Source of the DNA: Rhipidocladum racemiflorum | Taxonomy: Eukaryota > Streptophyta > Magnoliopsida > Poales > Poaceae | Direction: 5' to 3' | DNA: 64,000 bases | Assembly (NCBI GenBank): GCA_036346355.1 | Contig: CM070572.1 | Span: 6,083,001-6,147,000 of the forward strand | Shown here: one piece after another, positions 56,024 through 64,000 of the stretch | Layout of the letters: each line of letters opens with the position of its first letter | How positions within the stretch are numbered: position 1 is the first letter of the stretch | Program-made: the position numbers and the translations under genes | Notes under the pieces: model-generated | What the model was told of the DNA's origin: nothing | Seen by the model: the letters and a program-made list of their open reading frames with translations, nothing else | Databases searched by the model: none

Positions 56024-59000
56024 ATGGGCGACTCCTCGGTGGCGGGCGCGCTCGTGCCGTTCGTGCCCAAGCAGGAGGCCGCGCCGTCCGGGGACGCGTC
56101 CACGGCCGCCGCCCAGGCGCTGGCGCTGGCGGAAGAGGCGGGGACGCGGGGGCGCGCAGCGGCGGCGGACGGGGAGGCAGCCGCGCCCGATAGGGACCTC
56201 CTCTGCCCGATCTGCATGGCGGTCATCAAGGACGCCTTCCTCACCGCTTGCGGCCACAGCTTCTGCTACATGTGCATCGTCACGCACCTCAGCCACAAGA
56301 GCGACTGCCCCTGCTGCGGCAACTACCTCACCAAGGCGCAGCTCTTCCCAAACTTCCTCCTCGACAAGGTTTCTTGCTTGCTTCCCTTCCCTTTAGCCAC
56401 TTTCCCGAGGCCTACAGGCCTCGACTTCATGTGCTACCACCAATTGGCCGTGGCTGCGATGTTCTGGCGACCAATTGTGATACGTAGTGAGGTCTAGGTG
56501 TGGCAAAATAGTAGGAATTCTCGTCTAATTTCGACGTGTTAGGTTATTTTATTCAAATGTCATTCGATGGTAGTAATCGTGGAATCCTATGTAAGTATAA
56601 GATTTTTCCTGCGAGCAAGTTCAGCGGCATTAAAAGCTTGTGCTCCTGACTGCGGATTCAACAGTATTAGCTTGTGGTAACTTCTGCAGGTATTAGGCAG
56701 GTGTCCTGGTTAACTAGTTAATTGTACAATACACTGCACTGCAGCATATTTAGCTTTGTTCGGAGTTAGTACTCCTGTAATGCTTAGGCATCACTTCTGG
56801 TTGTCCATGCCTGCTATGGAATTTGCCCATCGTGACATGCTTCTATAGTTCTGTTGTAATATGTATGTTTTTTTTTTTTGTAATGTGGTTATCTTATGTG
56901 CACATCTACTATGGTCATTACTGGAAGCAAGTGGGTTAGCTCTGTTTGTGGCTTTGTGCTTATTGATTATTTGAAACTTGCATTACAGAAAGGACTTGCT
57001 AAGTTTCTTATACTTCATTTATGCCTGCATAGGTCTTGAAGAAAATGTCAGCTCGCCAAATTGCAAAAACAGCATCACCGGTTGATCAATTTCGATATGT
57101 ATTGCAACAGGTTAGTCGCTCCACATTTGTTGCTTTGCAAGTGTGCTATCTTTTGGCAGCTTTCAATTGTTGTAAAATTCAATCTGTTCAATGTTCCTTG
57201 TTGTTTGCGGTTATATACATTGTTCCTATCATAGATATTCATTCGAATAGTGCTGTTTATGCAAATTAGCTGCATCTCTTTAGGTTGCAAATATTCTATA
57301 TGGTGAACAGGCTTACCTCCTGCATCCACTATCTGACCGAAGTAACTACAATCCCTATCTAAGTGTCTGAACAAGCTGTGCTCCTGCATCCACTGTTCAA
57401 TCTACATAACCACTTTATTGTACCTGCCATACACCACTTTATTGCCCTTAAAGCTTCATGCTCTCTATCTTCCTCCTCACTGTTGCAAGAATATGTTCAG
57501 ATGATAAACCAAATATCGCAGAAGATGAATTTCCACTAACATGGAAAATTGGCATCTTTGCGAATGAGTCTAGTAATGTAATTGCAAATTTCCTACTAAT
57601 ATGCTTTGCTGGTTCTCTGTTATCACTTACTAGTTGTTGTGGCTACGACCCAAACAGTATAAAAAGGGAGGGCCCCTGGGATTACCCTCCTCCGAAGGAG
57701 CTATGCTCAGGATCCCCAGGTTCAAGGGACCGTGACTCGGTAAAAAGGGAATGAGTGATTTGTCTGCTCTTTTTCTCTGTGTTCTTTCAGTCTAGCCTGG
57801 GGCTATTTATTGGGCCCCTCATGGCAAAGTGGCGAGATTACAATAATACCCCTACAAGGGTCCTAGAGGTCTTGCGGCCCTTTCCTTCTCCGCTAGCTAG
57901 CCTTTTGGCACAGTGTGCCCGACACGCCTCGGCTTCCGTACGCACCCTTCTCGGGATGTTGACCCTTTGGCAGTACCCATTATATAAGTTGGTTAATTTT
58001 AAAATTCTCCACGGGAGAATCATTTGTGATTGTTTTTAATCACCATTGCCTATGTACATGTATTTATTTTCATGCTGTGTATTGCACTTAGTTTTAAATG
58101 GCCTATTGATGGCATTATTTGGAGTTTAACTCCTCTTTTTTGCAGGGAAATGACATGGCAGTTAAAGAGCTAGATAGCCTCATGACTTTGATTGCTGAGA
58201 AGAAGCGGCAAATGGAACAACAAGAATCGGAAGCAAATATGCAAATACTGTTAGTCTTCTTGCACTGCCTTAGAAAGCAAAAGCTGGAAGAGTTGAACGA
58301 GGTTTGTCCTGATAATTTATAAAAAATGTTCATGTTCTGGTCTCTTCATAGCATGCTAGTGAAATTTTATGTTACACAAAGTTTCACAATCTTGCTAATA
58401 GTGTTGTTAATAGTGTTAATTGTTTTTTTTATCTCTTTTTTCCCGTAAAGTTTATTCTTGTTAATAGTGTTGGCCTCTTTTTACACAGATTCAAACTGAC
58501 CTACAGTACATAAAAGAAGATATAAGCGCTGTGGAGAGACATAGGTTAGAATTATATCGAACAAAAGAAAGGTACTCCATGAAGCTACGCATGCTTTTGG
58601 ATGATCCTGCTGCATCAAAGATGTGGCCCTCGCCTATGGACAAACCTAGCAGTCTCTTTCTCCCCAACTCTCGGGCACCACTTAGTGCATCATGTCCAGG
58701 GGGTTTACAGAATAAGAAGCTTGATTTGAAAGCTCAAGTCAGCCATCAAGGATGCCAAAGGAGAGATGTTCTCACTTGCCCAGACCCTCCTAATGCCCCT
58801 ATACAATTGGGTAATGTTATTGCTCGGAAGAGGCGAGTTCAAGCACAGGTTTGTTTCTTCCTTTATACAATTTGTATTCTTCTAGGCATTATTTTTTCCC
58901 ATTACACATGCTAAGTAGGCTCCATATTGCCAGAAGGTATATTGGCAACATATACTAGGGACATACTCTTTTTCTTAGTTTGATGTTAAATGAAATGATG

Positions 59001-61888
59001 GGTGCTAATCCCCATGCCATTTTTTGTTGTCTAATGCTATGAGAAATATTGCAGTTTAATGAGCTTCAAGAATACTATTTGCAAAGACGCCGTACTGGAG
59101 CACAGTTACGCAGGCAGGAGGAAAGAGACATAGTTACGATAAATAAAGAAGGTTATCATGCAGGTCTTGAGGATTTCCAGTCTGTACTAACAACATTCAC
59201 TCGATACAGGTCCGCTGATTATTTGATCTTAATAGCATAATATGCTCATAGTTGTGTTTATGATATTGATTAAGGTTATTATGCATTTTGTTCTCTGTCA
59301 TGTATGCCTCAGTCGCTTACGTGTAATTGCGGAACTTAGACATGGAGATCTGTTTCACTCTGCAAACATTGTATCGAGGTGAGTACCTTGAAAAATATGC
59401 ACCCTCCACTCTGTAGCTCGATCTGAGCACAGTTTATTTCCTGTGTTTTCACATGTTATCGGCAGGTAGGGCATTGTCGTAGGCTCGTAGCAGAACCCTC
59501 TAGCCAATATTGTGGCAGAGGATAGAGGGGGGAAGGTCTGTACTGCTCCTTTTGATCGAGCTTTAAGAGTGCTTGATTAGCAAACAAATACACTGAGGAT
59601 TTGATTGCTAATATTTACAATATATAACTAGGGACAAACCATGGCTCTTTTTAGTATGTGTCTGGTTTGTGGGTGTATAATTCAGCACACATTTGTTTCC
59701 ATGTCTAACCATAGTCCCGAATGTTTTCCAGTCACCTACTTTACATGGAAATTGCGAACTGATATTCCTTAAGTGCAGTATTGAGTTTGACCGTGATGAT
59801 GAACTATTTGCTACTGCTGGAGTTTCGAAGCGCATTAAAATCTTCGAATTTTCAACAGTAAGTTTACTTCTTTCGGGACACTTGTGTTGGCCATAACTAT
59901 ATGTAATTTGAAATTATTCCAGTTTGACTTATCTTATTTCTTAGGTTGTCAATGAGCCGTCAGATATGCATTGTCCAGTTGTTGAAATGGCTACTAGATC
60001 TAAACTCAGCTGCCTTAGCTGGAACAAGTACTCAAAAAATGTTATAGCAAGCAGTGATTATGAGGGTATAGTAACTGTTTGGGATGTTCAAACCCGCCAG
60101 GTATCCTTGCTCTGTTCGACAGTTGATGTTGCAAAGTTATGTTATATTTCAAACTGAATTTTGTGGCATTTGTGTATTGCTTCTTGCTAGAGCGTGATGG
60201 AGTATGAGGAGCATGAGAAAAGAGCATGGAGTGTTGATTTTTCTCGTACAGAGCCCTCAATGCTAGTATCTGGGAGTGATGATTGCAAGGTATTCGAGAA
60301 TTGAAATGGTGCAATTACTTTTGCTGTTCCCAAAAGGAAGAAAGCTTGGTGTTAATTTTCAGAGTACAGCAAAGATAGCTTGAAGATGTAGCAATGTAAT
60401 GTGACCTGTCTGGATGGGCGATACTAGGATTTTGTTTATTTAGTTCTTCATATTTTTGTTGCATCCTGGTCTCATTATTGCACAGATGAAACCCTCTAAT
60501 TATTGTATTGCACATATGCATAGCATTTGAAAAGTGCTTTTGTGATAGCTAATAGAATCTACTGTTGTGTATGCTAGGTCAAAGTGTGGTGCACAAAACA
60601 AGAAGCAAGTGCGATCAATATTGATATGAAGGCAAATATTTGCTCCGTTAAATATAATCCTGCATCAAGCTACTATGTTGCAGTATGTTGCTTCTGTTTT
60701 CTTGGCTCATATCAAATAAATGATTTGTTTACTTACTATGTTACAATATTTCAGGTTGGGTCTGCTGATCACCATATTCATTATTTTGATTTACGAAATC
60801 CAAGTGCACCTGTCCATGTTTTTGGTGGGCACAAGAAAACTGTTTCTTATGTGAAGTTCTTATCTAACAATGAGCTTGCATCTGCGTCAACCGATAGCAC
60901 ATTACGATTATGGGATGTGAAGGAAAATTGCCCGGTATGTCTCATTGAGTTCATTCTTGCATTATCATAGTGATGATATTCTTGCCTCTTGCGCTGGAGC
61001 ACTTCTATTACATAGGGAAAGAAGCTATATAGTATTGTAAAGTTTTTCCAAACCCCATGGGTCAAAATCAAAATGCTTCTGTGCTTCTGTTGTCTTGTAC
61101 TCTTGTTTGCTTTAGAATAATAAGAAGTTTCAGATGATAGAACTTGTTTGCCTACACAAATAATGATAAAACATTTAACAGTAACTATTATAAACCAAAT
61201 ATCAACTTCACAAGTTGACTTTTCTTGTAATGTTGGGGTATTTTTCTTTTATATTTGCAATAGGCTCGGTGCGATCATTACTTTGTTGACCCTAATTTTA
61301 CGTTCACTGATATATCAAGTGATTTTGGATCATAGTATGTGCTTTCACCTTGATATCTCTCTTAGCTTATCTACAGTCAGTTCAGCTGTTACTTCGCGCT
61401 AAGCTTGAAAAAAACTGGTGCTAAAAAATAAATCATTGTTGGCCTTTCTGTTAAAATGATGATGTTTTTCAGGTAAGGACATTCAGAGGGCACAGGAATG
61501 AGAAGAACTTCGTTGGGCTGCATGTGAATAACGAGTATATTGCTTGCGGGAGTGAAACAAATGAGGTTTTTATTTACCACAAGGTAATTGCAAGCTTCTG
61601 CCTGCTCTTGTTCCCATTTCACTTGCATCATATGCTGTGATGTGCTTAACCGAGCACATATATATTCTATGAATATTTCTTTCATTCTAACTTCAAACAA
61701 CTCGACACTAATTGCAGGCTATCTCAAAACCTGCTGCTAGCCATAGATTCGTATCCTCCGACCAAGATGATACCGATGATGATCCTGGATCTTATTTCAT
61801 TAGCGCTGTCTGCTGGAAGAGCGATAGCCCTACCATGCTGACTGCTAACAGTCAGGGGACCATTAAAGTTCTTGTGCTTGCTCCTTGA
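56024..61888 (+). CDS. COP1: E3 ubiquitin-protein ligase COP1
   Basis: COP1 works with SPA proteins and CUL4-DDB1 in the nucleus to ubiquitinate light-signalling factors such as HY5 and so represses photomorphogenesis in darkness. Exons: 56024-56368, 57033-57110, 58146-58301, 58489-58848, 59055-59209, 59313-59378, 59779-59857, 59945-60100, 60191-60289, 60578-60682, 60755-60934, 61473-61583, 61718-61888. All have GT-AG borders and join in frame to 686 codons plus stop. Domains: RING finger, residues 61-98 (CPIC, CGHSFCYMC, CPCC); coiled coil ~125-220; nuclear-localisation basic region ~304-330 (RKRRVQAQ, QRRRTG); seven WD40 repeats from ~375 to the end (LSCLSWNKYSKNVIASSDYE, SASTDSTLRLWDVKE). 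MGDSS is the first in-frame ATG of the upstream open frame. Looks fully intact. Confidence 0.97.
57640..58000. other. Possible retroelement fragment in COP1 intron 2
   Basis: GC-richer than the surrounding intron, with GTATAAAAAGGGAGGGCCCC on the plus strand and CAATAAATAGCCCC on the minus strand. The texture resembles an LTR fragment, but no ends or target duplication are visible. Confidence 0.35.
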
Positions 61889-62064
61889 TGTGATCAAGGG
61901 CTTTCATAGTTTCATGACATTCATAGCTAGCTTGTATATTTTATATATCCAATTGTTTCCTTTTCTTGCCATTATACTCCCGAAGGAGGGGTGGAGGCAT
62001 TATTGATCTCCGGCGCAAAGTTTCGAAGGTAATCAGCTGACGTAGGGTTTTGAGGGCTCGGAAT

Positions 62065-62240
62065 TAGGGGTGAAAACGGGTTGGATTCGAGCGGACATTG
62101 CTCTTTACGTATATTGACCCATATTTTTTTTAGATTCGGAACCGGATACAGATACGAATCTGGGTTATTTGGGATACAAACACGGGGCGGTTACGTGACG
62201 AATTCGGGTCGGGTGCGGATAAAGATATACGGATAGTGCA
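62065..62240. mobile_element. hAT-type element end downstream of COP1
   Basis: TAGGGGTGAAAACGGGTTGG matches the left terminus of the element at 1905-2505, followed by the same GGATTCG/GATACGAAT vocabulary. No right end was found, so it is a partial copy, 177 bases after the COP1 stop codon. Confidence 0.65.
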
Positions 62241-62809
62241 CACATGATAAATTGATAATCGTGTCTGTTTTAAAATATTTAAGTATTTGCACATGACTTA
62301 CTACTGTATAGTATTGTTTTCTATATAGGTTCTTTTCTGTTTTTTTGAAGGTTCTCATCAATACAATCAAACCATTTTAGGCAGGTTACAAAAGGCATGT
62401 TAACTACTTACCACATTAAGTAACTAACAATATTAATCTCAAATCATTGGATGATTTTACTTATTTGAAATCCACATTGCCCTAGCTCAGAAATTTTCGG
62501 ATGGTTGGGCAGATCCGGTAGTCTGGTCATATAAAAATCAATTTGAACAAAAGTCATATATTAGCAGAACATAATTTGAAGATAGCTTCAAGAACAACTA
62601 ATGTCCTAGTAAGTGGAGAATACCAACTAGTATCACTTGGTGTCGGTCTAACACTATCAGTTTAACAAAAGATAGAATCCTGCATGAACCGAAAATTCAC
62701 TGTCTACATATTTCATCACAAAGCTTCGTGTATACTCTCTACCATGTTCTTGCTCTCCTATACATGTACCCTTGCAAGTTATAGCTGGCATATCACCTAG
62801 CATTCATAT
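62241..62809. other. Intergenic, no feature recognised
   Basis: AT-rich with no reading frame or repeat of note. Confidence 0.45.
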
Positions 62810-63218
62810 TGTTGGAGAATACCTAACAGACTACGGACTATGTAGCATACAGAACAAAGAATCGCAGTTATGCTCAGAAAAGACAGTTCTATCCTCCATT
62901 TGTACTCATATACTAGTCCTCCCTATAGGGGTATTTTGGTTATTTGTACAAGCCTTTGAGCCTATAAATACTCCATGTATCTCTCGTTTCTAACTTGAGC
63001 TCTCTGGAGCAAAGCTATAGTGCATGCAAACGGGCGAGCACTTCGGGCCCTGCTCTCCGCAGACTACCCCTCGCAGGCTCGTCGACAGGAGTAGGCGGTC
63101 CTCTCGGGGCCCCGAACCTGTATAAACCCCCATCATTTTTCACTCTCGTGGATGAGGGCCTGTTAAATGGCTAACGTCCACCCCCTTACTCGTGCTCAGT
63201 TTCTACACCTACGGCACA
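62810..63218 (+). repeat. 5' LTR of a retrotransposon entering the right edge
   Basis: Starts TGTTGGAGAATACC and ends CTACACCTACGGCACA. A TATAAATA box is at 62963-62970. It is followed after 2 bases by TGGTGCCGTCCGTGGGGA, a variant of the TGGCGCCGTCTGTGGGGA primer site of many grass gypsy elements. The 3' LTR lies outside the window, so the exact LTR end is uncertain by a few bases. Confidence 0.72.
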
Positions 63219-63724
63219 CCTGGTGCCGTCCGTGGGGAGCGTAGCCAACTCATACAAGACTATGACTCATACCAAGAAACACTACAAGCCTCCTCCAATC
63301 TCGAAGCGCAAGGAGCGCGAGGATGATCATCCTCCCGACCGGAACCCCGGCGTGTACCGCCTTCGGAGATTGGTGCCATCCACCCCGGACTCAACAATGT
63401 CCTTCAAATTCCGAGGCTCCCGGCTGCATCTTCCTCCCTCGAGCTGGCTACCTCAGGCCTAGAGCAAGAGGCTTGTGGCACCCTTGCTGTCGTAGTGTCA
63501 GGGGCTCCAGCGTCGGCCCTCATCCCCGAAGCTTTGGATGTCAACAAGTGGCAAGCTATGGTGGATGCGACCACGAGACAAATTGTGGAATACATGATGG
63601 CCTTTCATCGTCCTCATGGTGGCCCTCCACACTTCTCACCGCTCCCGCCACCGCCCTCGGTCCAAGTGACCACAGACCCGAGGATACATGGAGGTGAGGT
63701 CCAGCCTTCGCCTTTGAACCAAAA
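63219..63724 (+). mobile_element. Retrotransposon leader and possible gag start
   Basis: An ATG at 63262 opens a short frame (MTHTKKHYKPPPISKRKER) that stops at 63462. A second frame continues from ~63495 (PEALDVNKWQAMVDATTRQI), which looks gag-like. A frame break between them suggests decay, or the true gag starts farther on. No conserved domain is reached before the repeat that follows. Confidence 0.45.
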
Positions 63725-64000
63725 GTTTTTGAATTGAAGGTTTTTAGAGTTGAAATTTTCTAATTTGAAAATTTTTAGTTGAATTTAAAAATCAAAACTT
63801 TTCAATCTGAAAGTTTAAAGTTTTCAGTGTTGAAACTTTTCGATTTGAAAATTTTCAAGTTGAAACTTTTTAGTTTGAAATATTTCAATTGAAAACATTT
63901 CAAGTTAAACTTTCTAATTTGAAACTTTCTAACTTGAGAATTTTTTATTTAAAATTTTTTGAGTTGAAACTTTCTAATTTGAAATTTTTCAAGTTGAAAC
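63725..64000. repeat. Degenerate AAGTTGAAACTTT repeat
   Basis: Units of about 20-24 bases (TTCAAGTTGAAACTTT, TAATTTGAAAATTTT) repeat to the end of the window and probably beyond. It sits directly downstream of the gag-like sequence. Confidence 0.7.

Noticed and set aside
1..64000. tRNA, rRNA or microRNA genes
   Set aside because: No cloverleaf with A and B boxes, rRNA core sequence or known miRNA was recognised; the inverted repeats found are better explained as MITEs.

Overview
The window is nuclear DNA of a grass. The evidence is plant-style split genes (a complete COP1 of 13 coding exons and 686 codons, the rice-like length), GC-rich first exons, and a dense load of grass-type transposons: Stowaway, Tourist and hAT MITEs, a Mutator-like element, copia and gypsy LTR elements and a LINE. 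I cannot name the species. No bacterial-style operons, CRISPR arrays, tRNA or rRNA genes were seen.

Layout. (1) 0-3 kb: the first two exons of an ACC oxidase gene on the minus strand, running off the left edge, head-to-head with a broken ATL-type RING-H2 gene that is split by a hAT MITE with a perfect 8-bp target duplication. (2) 3-10 kb: small inverted-repeat elements and degenerate repeats, no gene. (3) 10.4-15.1 kb: a complete Mutator-like element with ~280-bp terminal inverted repeats and a perfect 9-bp duplication. It carries a decayed mudrA-type transposase and, convergent to it, a decayed gene resembling a GRF-type zinc-finger protein. (4) 15-28 kb: mostly gene-free, with a solo LTR flanked by CAAGG, a hAT element, a copia-type LTR and a block rich in CGGTAGTACCG motifs. 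(5) 28.4-30.7 kb: a pseudogene of a PILS (PIN-LIKES auxin carrier) gene whose exons are still readable, with a Stowaway MITE and an eight-copy ~73-bp tandem array in one intron. (6) 31-34.5 kb: a Tourist MITE cluster. (7) 34.5-47.5 kb: three retroelements within about 60 bp of ancestral DNA: a 5'-truncated LINE, a 2.2-kb copia derivative inserted inside the LINE's own target duplication, and a 9.1-kb copia element with nearly identical LTRs. (8) 48.4-62 kb: the gene-rich part, with a plant/fungi atypical dual-specificity phosphatase, a single-exon GeBP-family transcription factor and COP1, all on the plus strand. (9) 62.8-64 kb: the 5' end of another LTR element running off the right edge.

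The intact genes are a light-signalling E3 ligase (COP1), a phosphatase, a transcription factor and a partial ethylene-forming enzyme gene. They are separate nuclear genes, not a pathway cluster. The most unusual objects are the two-gene Mutator-like element, the PILS pseudogene with its tandem array, the nested retroelement stack, and a dispersed repeat family that pairs a GGTATACC core with GTTTCA runs. Exon borders were read by eye from GT-AG sites and protein similarity remembered from the families; no database search was run.
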